Shown here in pieces: positions 10,538 through 19,934 of a DNA stretch of 64,000 nucleotides. The number at the start of each line of letters is the position of its first letter. Within the stretch, counting starts at the first letter, position 1. Location of the stretch: assembly GCA_943328915.2 (NCBI GenBank), contig CALQBW020000002.1:1-64000 (forward strand), given 5' to 3'. The translations under genes and the position numbers were made by a program. A model generated the notes under the pieces. It saw only the letters and a program-made list of their open reading frames with translations, did not search any database and was not told the DNA's origin. This DNA is from Singulisphaera sp. GP187 (lineage in GTDB: Bacteria > Chloroflexota > Chloroflexia > Chloroflexales > Roseiflexaceae).

Positions 10538-11842
10538 ATGTCACTCAATCACGTCTGGCCGTTGAAGGCTACGATTGCAGCGAACGGTCATTTGACCATT
10601 GCTGGCCACGATGTGGTCGATTTGGCCGATCAGTACGACACACCGTTGTATCTTTTTGACGAGGCCACGATCCGTGATATGTGTCAAGCCTATATCCGCG
10701 CTTGTCATGCATGTGGTGCGGGAGATGCCATTGTCCATTATGCGGGGAAAGCGTTATTGACCACCGCGATTGCTAAGCTGGTCTATAACGAGGGGCTGGC
10801 GCTGGACGTGGTGTCGGGTGGCGAATTAGCCTTGGCGTTACACGCAGGTGTGCCGGCATCTCATATCCATCTCCATGGCAATGCCAAAACATCCCGTGAA
10901 CTCGACGAAGCCTTGGCCGCAGGGATTGGCGCAATAGTCGTCGATAATCTCGACGAATTGGCGTTAGTAATTGCCAAAACCACCGGGCGCGCAACGCCGT
11001 TTCATATTCAAATCCGCGTCACGCCCGATATTGCCGCCGACACCCATCACCACATTCAAACCGGTCATTATGCGTCAAAGTTTGGCTTCCCACTCGAGGT
11101 CTTGCCACAGGTAGGGGCGATGCTCCGGGCGGCCAAAGGGGTGCGCTTGACGGCGATTCATGCCCATCTCGGCTCCCAGATTTTTGATGCGCATACCCAT
11201 GTGGCTGCGGTCGATGTATTGCTTGACCAGGTTGCCTTGCTTCAGCGCCAATACGGCATTACGATTGAAGCACTCAACATAGGCGGTGGCCTAGCCGTGG
11301 CATATGTCGCAGCGCAACAGCCACCGGACATTACCCAGGCAGTGGCGGCAATTTGGCAACAAGTCGTCGCAGGGTGCGCACGACATGGTCTCAGTCGGTT
11401 GCGCCTCGAGCTCGAACCTGGGCGCTCTATTGTGGCGCGGGCAGGGGTTGCAGTCTATCGGGTGATTGCTGGTAAGCCGGTACGTGATTTGCCACGCTGG
11501 GTGCATGTCGATGGCGGTATGGCCGACAACATTCGTCCTTCATTGTATGGCGCCAAATATACAGCCTTGATCGCCAATCGTGCTGCGGCGGCGGCAGATG
11601 AAGTCGTCAATGTGGCAGGGCGATATTGCGAGTCAGGTGACGTGTTGTTACATGATACGGCGCTCGCATCTCCACAAGTGGGCGATTTGGTTGCGCTTGC
11701 AACCGCCGGAGCGTATACCGTGAGTATGGCCAGCAACTACAATTTGGTGCCACGACCAACCGTGTTGTTGCTCCGCGCTGGACACGTCCAAATAATGCGT
11801 CGCCGCGAAACGTATGCTGATATGTGGCGTCTCGATGGCTAA
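10538..11842 (+). CDS. lysA: Diaminopimelate decarboxylase
   Basis: Catalyses the last step of lysine synthesis, decarboxylation of meso-diaminopimelate with pyridoxal phosphate. The 434-residue fold-III enzyme has IVHYAGKALLTTAIAKL near residue 70 with the PLP lysine, ALDVVSGGELALAL, HLHGNAKTSRELDEAL, the phosphate-binding NIGGGLAV, and ESGDVLLHD near the C-terminus with the acidic and cysteine residues of the second active-site half. A GAAAGGAA ribosome site precedes the ATG. It appears monocistronic. Some relatives act on other amino acids, but all the LysA marks are present. Confidence 0.95.
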   Translation: MSLNHVWPLKATIAANGHLTIAGHDVVDLADQYDTPLYLFDEATIRDMCQAYIRACHACGAGDAIVHYAGKALLTTAIAKLVYNEGLALDVVSGGELALALHAGVPASHIHLHGNAKTSRELDEALAAGIGAIVVDNLDELALVIAKTTGRATPFHIQIRVTPDIAADTHHHIQTGHYASKFGFPLEVLPQVGAMLRAAKGVRLTAIHAHLGSQIFDAHTHVAAVDVLLDQVALLQRQYGITIEALNIGGGLAVAYVAAQQPPDITQAVAAIWQQVVAGCARHGLSRLRLELEPGRSIVARAGVAVYRVIAGKPVRDLPRWVHVDGGMADNIRPSLYGAKYTALIANRAAAAADEVVNVAGRYCESGDVLLHDTALASPQVGDLVALATAGAYTVSMASNYNLVPRPTVLLLRAGHVQIMRRRETYADMWRLDG

Positions 11843-11987
11843 GGAGTGAAATTAGCGATGCAGCAACTTTTGGGCGTGTAATAACGTACCATTCGCACGA
11901 CTGAGGAACCCGATAAAAAGAGATTAATTTTAAAGATGTTTAGGTATCATGCGGGATGTAACACAAATTTGAAAGAAAGGAATTGCA

Positions 11988-12461
11988 ATGAGTAATCAAC
12001 CTGGTTCTGCATTTTGGAATTGTCCGCAGTGTGGTGGCATGGGGTCGGTGCTTGATAGTCGCTGTCCACAATGTGGTACGGTACGTCCCATTAATCCCAC
12101 CACCACTGTTGCGCCCACCACTTCAATGGTAGTTCCTCCCACCATTCATTTGCCTACTATCACGTCGTTTAGTTCTATCGCTGGGCAATCAGTCCAAAAT
12201 ACGCAACCTCCCGTCACGACTTTTGTGCAACCCCAATCATTTGCCGGCGGCGGTAAACCTCGCAGTCGAATGATTGCGGCGATGTTGGGAATCTTCCTCG
12301 GTTTTTTCGGGGCGCAGTATTTCTATATGGGGCGGCGTCCTTTGGGGTTTTTGAGTTTGGCATTATGCTGGACCGGCTTCCCCGCAACAGTAGGCTTAAT
12401 GGAAGGATTGCGCATGCTGGTGATTGACGACAATCAATTTGCGCGTGAATGTGTCGGTTAG
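11988..12461 (+). CDS. Zinc-ribbon and TM2-domain membrane protein
   Basis: 157 residues. The N-terminus has a zinc ribbon, CPQCGGMGSVLDSRCPQCG (two CxxC pairs), followed by a Thr/Pro-rich linker of about 65 residues. The C-terminal 65 residues are a TM2 domain: a basic start, then AAMLGIFLGFFGAQYFYMG and a second hydrophobic segment. TM2 proteins are small membrane proteins of unknown role. AAAGGAATTGCA precedes the ATG. Its neighbours give no functional hint. Confidence 0.85.
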   Translation: MSNQPGSAFWNCPQCGGMGSVLDSRCPQCGTVRPINPTTTVAPTTSMVVPPTIHLPTITSFSSIAGQSVQNTQPPVTTFVQPQSFAGGGKPRSRMIAAMLGIFLGFFGAQYFYMGRRPLGFLSLALCWTGFPATVGLMEGLRMLVIDDNQFARECVG

Positions 12462-12570
12462 CATTAATTGGTCGGGTTGCGACGCTGTAACGCGACTGGC
12501 TACTCGCAATTGACCTGGGTACAAAGAAAATGTGTTTTATCAACCATACATTCGGCTGGAAGTATGGTCT

Positions 12571-12891
12571 TTATAGTAAATGGAAAACTTCTTCAAGTGT
12601 GGTAAGTGACGTATCAGCAGACCCACTGGCGAGTGTTTCAAAAAATGGTGCCATTGAAGCTTGCCAGCGAGCGTTGACTTCTTCGTTTTGCATGCCGGCT
12701 ACAGCAGCCGCAAAATCAGGCGTTTCGACGTACCCTACCAACATTCCATCACTATGCAAAAAAAGCGAATAGTTGTGCCAACCATTGCGTGATAATGCAG
12801 CGCGCATGTCGTCCCAGACGTGTTGGTGGCGCAGTTTGTATTCTGCGAGCATGTCGGATCGTACTTTGAGCAAAAAACAGACTCGTTGCAT
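12571..12891 (-). CDS. rhaM: L-rhamnose mutarotase
   Basis: Interconverts alpha and beta anomers of L-rhamnose. The 106-residue length and motifs match RhaM: QRVCFLLKVRSDMLAEYKLRH, WDDMRAALSRNGWHNYSLFL and EVNARWQASMAPFF; these cover the substrate-binding tyrosine, histidine and tryptophans of the family. No other rhamnose gene is adjacent, so it may serve a pathway encoded elsewhere. Confidence 0.9.
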   Translation of the reverse strand: MQRVCFLLKVRSDMLAEYKLRHQHVWDDMRAALSRNGWHNYSLFLHSDGMLVGYVETPDFAAAVAGMQNEEVNARWQASMAPFFETLASGSADTSLTTLEEVFHLL

Positions 12892-12991
12892 GATTTACCT
12901 CATGGATAAAAACGAATGCCGGTATCGTACCACGAAGCGGTTGAAATGTCGTGCCTTTTCAACAAAAAAGTACATACAACGGCCAAAAATA

Positions 12992-13000
12992 TGCTATATT
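12992..13000 (+). promoter_or_regulatory. Extended -10 promoter for the AbiEi-like gene
   Basis: TGCTATATT, 47 bases before the ATG at 13048 and on the far side of the divergent rhaM gene. Confidence 0.45.
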
Positions 13001-13047
13001 TCTGACAACAAATAAATTGTCCAACCTGATAAAGTAAATGGATTGCG

Positions 13048-13683
13048 ATGAATACAGAATTGCGATTGGCTGAAGAGGCAAAATCAACAGAACACCAAAT
13101 AATGGCCCGCATGCGCCGTGCAGGACGAGGGAGTGTCTGGAGCGCGGCACAATTCCGGGGCTTGGCACAACGTAATGCCCTCGATCAAGCGTTGAATCGC
13201 ATGTACCGCAAAGGCCTGATTCGCCGAATCAGCCATGGATTATACGTGTACCCGCAATTTCACACGATGCTCGGAGAAGTTACCGCCACCGTTGCAGCGG
13301 TTTTGCATGCAATCGATATGACTGAAGAAATACCATTGGTGCCGAGTGGCGAATATGCGTGTTTTTTGTTGGGGATCCGTCGTGATATGCCCAGCGAAAT
13401 AGCAATGCTCAGCGCAACGACAACCCGCGATATCGAATTACCTACGGTACGGTTGCGCATTCGCAAAACCGCACCACGCTATTTGGCTGGGGCTGGGCGC
13501 TTAAGTGGGGTGCTTATTCAAGCATGGCGTCATTTGGGTTCAAAAAATATTGATGATGTCCATATTGCTATGCTCCGCCAACAGATTCCTGCCGTGAGCC
13601 GCCAAACGCTGCAACCCGACGAAGGACTCGCCCCAGCCTGGATGCATGCGCACCTGAGACAGTTGTATCCATCTGGAACATAA
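13048..13683 (+). CDS. DUF6088/AbiEi-like winged-helix regulator, no toxin partner
   Basis: The 211-residue protein has an N-terminal winged helix (GSVWSAAQFRGLAQRNALDQA, then RKGLIRRISHGLYVYP), as in DUF6088 and AbiEi antitoxins, followed by a domain with VPSGEYACFLLGI and paired-strand segments. In type IV toxin-antitoxin systems this antitoxin is autoregulatory and sits next to an AbiEii nucleotidyltransferase. Here no such gene follows: the next gene is on the other strand and is a hydantoinase. It is either an orphan antitoxin or a housekeeping transcription factor derived from one. The ribosome site is weak. Confidence 0.75.
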   Translation: MNTELRLAEEAKSTEHQIMARMRRAGRGSVWSAAQFRGLAQRNALDQALNRMYRKGLIRRISHGLYVYPQFHTMLGEVTATVAAVLHAIDMTEEIPLVPSGEYACFLLGIRRDMPSEIAMLSATTTRDIELPTVRLRIRKTAPRYLAGAGRLSGVLIQAWRHLGSKNIDDVHIAMLRQQIPAVSRQTLQPDEGLAPAWMHAHLRQLYPSGT

Positions 13684-13751
13684 GCGTTATTGTCAGGAAT
13701 TCGCTAACCGAAACACCCAAATGAGTGTTACGGTACCGAAAAATTAGAAAA

Positions 13752-15764
13752 TCACACCGGTGTAATGGTTAATGTCAACGTGTCGTGAACCAACGCTTGC
13801 CAGCCACTCGGGATGACGGTGGTCGCATCGAGTTGGGTAATCACCGCCGGCCCGACGATCACCTCATGAGGGACGAGGTGTTCGCGTTGATGAATTGCCG
13901 TCATTACTGCGGTGGTATCGTCATTGGGGTATGCCAATACCGAGGCGACTGAAGTGCATCGCGTCTCGCGGGTTGATATTTGTGTGGTAGGTAGTGGTGT
14001 GGTAGCGTTTGCCATGGAATGGCGCAGCATGGCAATTTCGATGGCTCGCGTCAGGTTGGCGTGACCATAGCGTTGCTGATGAAGTTCATGAAACCGTTGT
14101 TGGCTACGGTGCAATGTCGACTCATCAATCTGTGGGGTGCCAATGGAGTTGGTCAGTAATGGCACATCAAGCTCAAATGCTTGGCCACGGTAACGCATCG
14201 CAAGATAAATAGAATGCCCAAAGGATTCGGGACGTTCGCCATCGCTGAGCAGCGCAGCAGTCAATTCTATCGTGGTCTCGGCAATACGTTGGTTGAGTTG
14301 GGCTGCTCGTAGTTGCATGAATTCAATTTGGAGCGTACGGGTGGTGCTCCGGGTCACCGCCGCACTCAACATCCCTAGCGCCGACAATACCCCGGGGTAC
14401 CGTGGGATGATGACTCGAGTCATTCCTAGTTCTTGGGCAAGATGGACGGCGTGGAGCGGTCCTGCCCCCCCAAAGGCTACCAATCCAAAATCACGTGGGT
14501 TGTACCCACGCTCTACCGAAATCGTACGCACCGCCCGCGCCATGGCGGCATTGATTACACGGATAGATCCTAACGCTGCCTGGATGGTGTCAGTGTTGAT
14601 GCGCTGCGCCACGTCGAACAATGCCGATGCTGCCCGCTTGGTATTGAGGGTCATCGCGCCACCCAAAAACGCATCGCTACGTAATCGACCGAGCACCAAA
14701 TTGGCATCAGTAATTGTCGCGATGGTGCCGTTGCCGTAGCAGGCCGGCCCTGGTATGGCGCCTGCACTCTGCGGCCCGACCCGCAACGCACCGCCCGCGT
14801 CGCGCCGAATCAGGGAGCCACCGCCAGCACCAACGGTATGGATGTCAAGACTCGGCAATCGTACGGGCAATTCCCCTACTGCTGATCCACTGCTCCGTGG
14901 CAAACCACCGTCGCACAATGCGACATCTGTCGAAGTGCCCCCCATGTCAAACGAAATGATTTGGCGAATATTGATTTGCGTCGCCACGGCATATGCCCCA
15001 ACAACGCCACCTGCGGGACCAGAAAGCGTTGTACGGGCCGGTAAGGCTTGCGCAGTGGCGACGCCCATGCTCCCTCCATCAGATGCCATGATGCGTAAAC
15101 GGGTTTGGTCGGGCAAATGCGTCGCCAAATAGTGCAGATAATGAGACATAATTGGTGCCACATAGGCATTCACGACGGTAGTTGACGTGCGCTCGTATTC
15201 ACGGGCTTCGTTGACGATTTGATGTGACAGCGAAATCTGCCAATTGGGGTTGTGTGCTCGCAAAATGTCGCCAATACGGGCTTCGTGGGTAGGATTGGCA
15301 TACGCATGCAACAAGCAGACTGCAATCGATTGCACATCGTGTGCTTCGAGCAACGGGAACAACGCTTCTACATCTGCATCGACAAGTGGAGTAATTATCT
15401 GTTGGTCGAATGTGGTGCGTTCATTTACTTCCAGGCGCAATGCATCCGGGACGAGTGGCGCAGGCCGAGTTTGGTCCATATCATACAGCGAAGGCCGATC
15501 CCCACGTCCGATAATCAGGACATCACGGAATCCTGCGGTGGTAATCAATGCAGTGACCGCACCGCGCCGTTCGAGTAAGGCGTTGGTTGCAATGGTAGTG
15601 CCATGGATCAGGATTTCTGGAGCAGTATGAATCGCCACTTCTGCCAATAATGCAGTGCTCGGATTATGTGGTGTGCTCAGGCGCTTGGCGATGTGTAACA
15701 CGCCGTCTATGATCATGACAAAATCAGTAAATGTGCCGCCGGTATCAACACCCATGCGTTGCAT
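13752..15764 (-). CDS. hyuA: Hydantoinase/oxoprolinase subunit A (HyuA-like)
   Basis: A 670-residue ATP-dependent amidohydrolase subunit of the acetone carboxylase/5-oxoprolinase/hydantoinase superfamily. The N-terminal ATPase motif MGVDTGGTFTDFV and the later ISFDMGGTSTDVALC and AFGGAGPLHA are classical. I start it at 15764 (MQRMGVDTGG) because AGGGAT lies upstream; the open frame continues 35 codons further without a ribosome site. The partner subunit HyuB normally follows but is absent here, so the enzyme either acts with a B subunit encoded elsewhere or alone. Substrate (hydantoin, oxoproline or another) is not predictable. Confidence 0.85.
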   Translation of the reverse strand: MQRMGVDTGGTFTDFVMIIDGVLHIAKRLSTPHNPSTALLAEVAIHTAPEILIHGTTIATNALLERRGAVTALITTAGFRDVLIIGRGDRPSLYDMDQTRPAPLVPDALRLEVNERTTFDQQIITPLVDADVEALFPLLEAHDVQSIAVCLLHAYANPTHEARIGDILRAHNPNWQISLSHQIVNEAREYERTSTTVVNAYVAPIMSHYLHYLATHLPDQTRLRIMASDGGSMGVATAQALPARTTLSGPAGGVVGAYAVATQINIRQIISFDMGGTSTDVALCDGGLPRSSGSAVGELPVRLPSLDIHTVGAGGGSLIRRDAGGALRVGPQSAGAIPGPACYGNGTIATITDANLVLGRLRSDAFLGGAMTLNTKRAASALFDVAQRINTDTIQAALGSIRVINAAMARAVRTISVERGYNPRDFGLVAFGGAGPLHAVHLAQELGMTRVIIPRYPGVLSALGMLSAAVTRSTTRTLQIEFMQLRAAQLNQRIAETTIELTAALLSDGERPESFGHSIYLAMRYRGQAFELDVPLLTNSIGTPQIDESTLHRSQQRFHELHQQRYGHANLTRAIEIAMLRHSMANATTPLPTTQISTRETRCTSVASVLAYPNDDTTAVMTAIHQREHLVPHEVIVGPAVITQLDATTVIPSGWQALVHDTLTLTITPV

Positions 15765-15870
15765 TAATTTATCCCTTATTTCCTGATTATTATGGTTCAT
15801 TATACCAACATCGTTTTGGTGCAAATCGCAAAGTACGCTATCTTGGATTATCGGGATCGGCGTGCGCATA

Positions 15871-15879
15871 TGGTATTAT
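15871..15879 (+). promoter_or_regulatory. Extended -10 promoter for the alditol oxidase gene
   Basis: TGGTATTAT, 41 bases before the ATG at 15912. Confidence 0.5.
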
Positions 15880-15911
15880 AAAAATCTACTATTGCCACAA
15901 AGGAATACCCA

Positions 15912-17156
15912 ATGCAAAATTGGTCAGGTCACCACACCTTCAGTGCCGCCCGTATTCATCGTCCTACGTCGATTGCTGAATTACAACGTATTGTTGCGAC
16001 CGCCACGCATTGTAAAGTGCTTGGTTCAGCACATTCATTCAACGATATTGCCGACACTGATGCTGATTTAATCATCCTTGATCAATTGACAACTCCGCCC
16101 GTGCTCGATATGACGACAGGGACGGTGACGGTTACCGGCGGGATGCGCTACGGCGAGCTCGCCTATTTTTTGGCAGACACACGCTGGGCCTTGCACAACA
16201 TGGCGTCGCTCCCGCATATTTCGATCGCTGGCACCATCGCCACTGCCACCCATGGCTCGGGCGTGCGCCACGGCAATCTTGCGACTGCCGTCGTGGGGTT
16301 AGAGTATGTGTTGGCCGACGGCAGTCTGTTGTCAATTAGTCGGGCGAGTTACGGCGATGATTTTGCGGGCATGGTAGTGCATTTGGGGGCGTTAGGGGTG
16401 GTTACTCGGGTGACATTGCAATTAGTGCCACGGTTTGATATTCGCCAAGATATTTACCTCGGGCTTGACTTCACCACCGCCATGGCTAATTTCGATGCGA
16501 TTATGAGTGCGAGTTATAGCGTCAGTCTGTTTACTGCCTGGCAAGGCGATACGATTGACCAGATTTGGCGCAAAAGTCTGCCCGTAGAAATTAATGACAT
16601 GCCGGATACCTGGTATGGGGCGACCAGTGCGACACGCGAAATGCACCCCATGGCCAGTTATAATCCAGACCCCTGCACCAATCAGATGGGAGTGGTGGGT
16701 CCATGGCACTTACGCTTACCTCATTTTAAACTCGAATTTACACCCGGGATTGGTGATGAGCTACAAACGGAATATTTTGTTGATCGCAGTGACGCAGTGG
16801 CGGCACTCCAAGCGATCAAAGCAATCCAGCATTTGATCGCACCTATTTTGCATATTGCCGAGATCCGCACCATTGCTGCCGATGATTTGTGGTTGAGTAT
16901 GCATTATCAGCGTGACAGTGTGGCGTTGCATTTCACATGGAAAAAAATTTGGCTGCAGGTGAATGCGGTATTGCCGCATATCGAAGCAGCGTTAGCTCCG
17001 TTTGCGCCGAGGGCGCATTGGGGCAAACTCTTTGCGTTGCCGGCAGCGCAGATTCAGGCAGGCTACCCGCGTATGGCAGATTTTGGGCGACTACGACGAC
17101 AATTTGACCCCCACGAAAAATTTGTAAATACTTTTTTGAAGCGGTGCGGTTTTTAA
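15912..17156 (+). CDS. aldO: Alditol (xylitol/sorbitol) oxidase
   Basis: The 414-residue sequence closely follows Streptomyces AldO: NWSGHHTFSA start, VLGSAHSFNDIA with the histidine that binds FAD covalently, NMASLPHISIAGTIATATHG, LGALGVVTRVTLQL, YSVSLFTAWQ, LPHFKLEFTP, EIRTIAADDLWLS and the C-terminal FDPHEKFVNTF. It oxidises polyols such as xylitol and sorbitol to aldoses with oxygen, releasing hydrogen peroxide. There is no signal peptide, so it is cytoplasmic. AAAGGAATACCC precedes the ATG. A GH32 enzyme, an oxidoreductase and a polyol-type alcohol dehydrogenase occur elsewhere in the window, in keeping with sugar-polyol use. Confidence 0.9.
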   Translation: MQNWSGHHTFSAARIHRPTSIAELQRIVATATHCKVLGSAHSFNDIADTDADLIILDQLTTPPVLDMTTGTVTVTGGMRYGELAYFLADTRWALHNMASLPHISIAGTIATATHGSGVRHGNLATAVVGLEYVLADGSLLSISRASYGDDFAGMVVHLGALGVVTRVTLQLVPRFDIRQDIYLGLDFTTAMANFDAIMSASYSVSLFTAWQGDTIDQIWRKSLPVEINDMPDTWYGATSATREMHPMASYNPDPCTNQMGVVGPWHLRLPHFKLEFTPGIGDELQTEYFVDRSDAVAALQAIKAIQHLIAPILHIAEIRTIAADDLWLSMHYQRDSVALHFTWKKIWLQVNAVLPHIEAALAPFAPRAHWGKLFALPAAQIQAGYPRMADFGRLRRQFDPHEKFVNTFLKRCGF

Positions 17157-17218
17157 AAACAAGCGAAATTCGAGCAGAAGCGTATTATCAGACATACTCT
17201 GCCAGATAGACAGTTTCT

Positions 17219-17905
17219 TTATTCAAAACTCACATCCGTAAATTGTTCGCTTTCAACCCAGCCCATTTTGATGGCAAATGCAATGATGTCGCTCCGGCGA
17301 TGCACATTGCATTTTTGCATGATGTTGTCCATGTGGTGTTTGACCGTATGGTGGCTCATGCCGAGGATGGTTGCAATTTGCTTGTTGCTCATCCCACGGG
17401 CAAGACAGATGACAACGTCAAGCTCGCGTTTACTGAGCATATGCGGACGTTGGCGTTTTTGTTGGGCGCGTTTGTTGAGAATTGCATAGTAGGCTTCGAG
17501 ATTATCAGCGGCCGGGCGTGATTGTCGCAATTCGCCCACTTGTTGACGTAAGCGGTGGGCCAACACTGCCATATCGCGCGCATTGATGGACGGAGGGATA
17601 ATATAACTTACCCCGTAGGCTGTAGCCAATGCCCGTTGATTCGTTGTTAGATTGCCAATGATGGCTGATGCAATGTTTGGGGCATATTGTTGCAACATGC
17701 CACATAATGAAATTCCATTTATCCCCGGTAATTGATGTTCGATAACTACCGCATGTGGGGTGGTTTGTTGCACAAATTGCAAAGCACAACTGGCATGAGC
17801 AGTGGTGCCGATTACACGCCAGCCTTCGACGCGCTTAATCAGCGCATCGATACCTGCGACGACTAATGGTTGACTGTGGACGATCAGTAAATGGAAAACA
17901 TGCAT
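17219..17905 (-). CDS. NarL/LuxR-type response regulator with degenerate receiver
   Basis: 228 residues: an N-terminal CheY-like domain (about 1-120) and a C-terminal LuxR helix-turn-helix (LSKRELDVVICLARGMSNKQIATILGMS...HTVKHHMDNIMQKCN). The receiver has lost its phosphorylation site: the acidic pair is H10-S11 and the phospho-acceptor position is E56 (VVIEHQLPG), and the lysine region is also changed (IIPPS). A glutamate there can mimic phosphorylation, so the protein may be constitutively active or respond to another signal. No histidine kinase is nearby. Target genes unknown. Confidence 0.88.
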   Translation of the reverse strand: MHVFHLLIVHSQPLVVAGIDALIKRVEGWRVIGTTAHASCALQFVQQTTPHAVVIEHQLPGINGISLCGMLQQYAPNIASAIIGNLTTNQRALATAYGVSYIIPPSINARDMAVLAHRLRQQVGELRQSRPAADNLEAYYAILNKRAQQKRQRPHMLSKRELDVVICLARGMSNKQIATILGMSHHTVKHHMDNIMQKCNVHRRSDIIAFAIKMGWVESEQFTDVSFE

Positions 17906-17970
17906 AAATCCTCCTGCGTGAGAAGTATGGATGGATCCGAAAGAATATGCGCCGTATGTTTTTTAAAAAA

Positions 17971-19074
17971 CTAGCCGATGCTCCCTGGTAATAACCCCAT
18001 GGGTAATGGTTCTGGGCGTTCGCAGGCGTATCGTGGTTCGATATGGCGTTGGTTGCTCGCTGCATCGTGAATGGCGTGCATCAACTCGAGGACATGTAGC
18101 GTTAATTCTCCGGACGCACGGTGTGGTCGGTTGTGGCGCACGGCATTGGCAATATCGGCAACCCCTACTCCACGACTATTGTCCGCGTAACCGTGGGTCA
18201 ACGGCATATCGTGCCACTCCGTGTCACCAACGCGCCGGACTTTAACCGGACCTCCAAAGGTATTAGGGTCGGGGACGAGGATGCTCCCGTGTGAGCCGTA
18301 AATTTCGATGTTGGGCATATGGTGGAAGTGCACATCGAAGCTGGTCACCAACGTCGCGATCGGCCCACTGGTAAAATCGAGTACACCGACGACGTGGGTC
18401 GGTACTTCAACATTGATGGTCTGGCCGTATTTGGGTTGACTGGTGATCGTACGGGTGGTGCGAGTCATGCGTGTAGTGCCACTTACGCGTTGCACGCCAC
18501 CAAGGAGCGTAATTAACGCGGTGAGGTAATAGGGCCCCATATCAAACATCGGCCCGCCGCCGATTTGATAATAGAAATCAGGGTTGGGGTGCCATGACTC
18601 GTGACCAGGGCAGAGCATAAATGCACTTGCTGCGACTGGCGTGCCAATCCAACCATCGTCGATGAGCTTACGGCAGGTTTGTATGCCAGCACCGAGAAAT
18701 GTGTCAGGAGCACCGCCGACGCGGACTCCTTTGGCGGCAGCAGCATCGACGAGTGCGCGCCCATCGACCAAACTAATCGTTAAGGGCTTTTCATTGTAGA
18801 CATGCTTGCCAGCAGCTACGGCTTGGAAGGCCACTTCGGCATGTGCAGCTGGGATGGTCAAATTAATGATGATGTCGATATCTGGTGACGCGAGGAGTTC
18901 GGCCACACTCATTGCAGTAATGCCGTATTCGGCAGCCCGCGCTTGGGCGCTGGCGGGATTGAGGTCTGCACATGCGACAATCGAATAGTCGTTGAAGCGC
19001 GGGGCGTTTTTGAGATAAATACCGCTAATCGTGCCACAGCCGATAATGCCAGCACGCAAAGGTGACGTGGTCAT
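17971..19074 (-). CDS. Gfo/Idh/MocA-family NAD(P)-dependent oxidoreductase
   Basis: The 367-residue protein has an N-terminal Rossmann domain (AGIIGCGTISGIYLKN) with cofactor contact NEKPLTISL and a C-terminal alpha/beta domain with the GGGPMFDMGPYY helix carrying catalytic-type residues. Members oxidise or reduce sugars, inositols and their derivatives. I start at 19074 (MTTSPLRAG) because GGAG lies 6 bases upstream; an ATG four codons earlier has no such site. It stands alone on the minus strand, and its substrate is unknown. Confidence 0.88.
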   Translation of the reverse strand: MTTSPLRAGIIGCGTISGIYLKNAPRFNDYSIVACADLNPASAQARAAEYGITAMSVAELLASPDIDIIINLTIPAAHAEVAFQAVAAGKHVYNEKPLTISLVDGRALVDAAAAKGVRVGGAPDTFLGAGIQTCRKLIDDGWIGTPVAASAFMLCPGHESWHPNPDFYYQIGGGPMFDMGPYYLTALITLLGGVQRVSGTTRMTRTTRTITSQPKYGQTINVEVPTHVVGVLDFTSGPIATLVTSFDVHFHHMPNIEIYGSHGSILVPDPNTFGGPVKVRRVGDTEWHDMPLTHGYADNSRGVGVADIANAVRHNRPHRASGELTLHVLELMHAIHDAASNQRHIEPRYACERPEPLPMGLLPGSIG

Positions 19075-19312
19075 TGGTTGCTCCATTGTTGAAAAGGTGT
19101 TGGCACATTATACCGTAATTAATGAAGATTAATCAATATACAATAACCGTTTGGTCAAGGTTTTGGACATAATTCTTGCGCTAATGAACCGCAATTCGGC
19201 CTTATTTTGCGAAGCGCGTGAAATGATTGGTTTCTTCTGGTGTTGACTAGCAGTAAAATAATGAACAGTTGATTATTTGCCGTTAATCTATCGGAAAACC
19301 AACCGTTTTGCG

Positions 19313-19341
19313 TTGATACAGCGGTCAGAGCATAGTAGAAT
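19313..19341 (+). promoter_or_regulatory. Sigma-70-type promoter for aroK-aroB
   Basis: TTGATA (19313-19318), a 17-base spacer and TAGAAT (19336-19341), 29 bases before the aroK ATG. It is one of the few promoters in the window with both boxes. Confidence 0.7.
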
Positions 19342-19370
19342 AGAACAAGTATCGGTGTGGGGAGTAATGC

Positions 19371-19934
19371 ATGAATGGTGGAGTACGGCAACAAAACAAC
19401 ATTGTGTTGATTGGTCTGAGCGGCTCGGGCAAATCAACAGTGGGGCGCTATTTGGCGACACGCCTCAATTATCCGTTGTTTGACACCGATGCCGTTATTG
19501 AATCCGAAACGGGTCAGAATGCAGCAGATATTTTTGCGAGTCGCGGTGAAGTGGCTTTTCGGGCAATCGAAAGCCACGTGCTCCGTTGCGCATTGGAGAA
19601 AACAGCAACAGTGATTGCCACTGGTGGTGGAATAGTGACGGTGCCGGCAAACTGTGAACTCATTCGTGACAAGGCATTTGTGGTGTGGTTGGATGCGACA
19701 AGTAGTGCCATTATTGCGCGGGTCGCAAACCACCGTCAACCTCGGCCGTTACTCCAAGGTGATAACCCACAAGCGCGCCTCGAACAGATGCGCCAAAATC
19801 GTGCGAGTCTCTATCGCGCAATTGCTGATTTGCATATTTTGACCGATGGGATTCATGCAAGTGCCGTGGCAGCCCGTATTGCCATGTTATTGCCCGCCCT
19901 GCATTTTGCTCCACAGGAGGGTCACCATGAATGA
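19371..19934 (+). CDS. aroK: Shikimate kinase
   Basis: Phosphorylates shikimate at the 3-hydroxyl in the chorismate pathway. The 187-residue product has the Walker A loop GLSGSGKST (residues 15-23), FDTDAVIE with the shikimate-binding aspartate, an FRAIESHVL segment carrying the conserved arginine and glutamate, ATGGGIV, and RPLL in the LID region. A GGGAG site precedes the ATG. Its last codons overlap the start of aroB (CACCATGAATGA), so the two are translationally coupled. Confidence 0.95.
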   Translation: MNGGVRQQNNIVLIGLSGSGKSTVGRYLATRLNYPLFDTDAVIESETGQNAADIFASRGEVAFRAIESHVLRCALEKTATVIATGGGIVTVPANCELIRDKAFVVWLDATSSAIIARVANHRQPRPLLQGDNPQARLEQMRQNRASLYRAIADLHILTDGIHASAVAARIAMLLPALHFAPQEGHHE

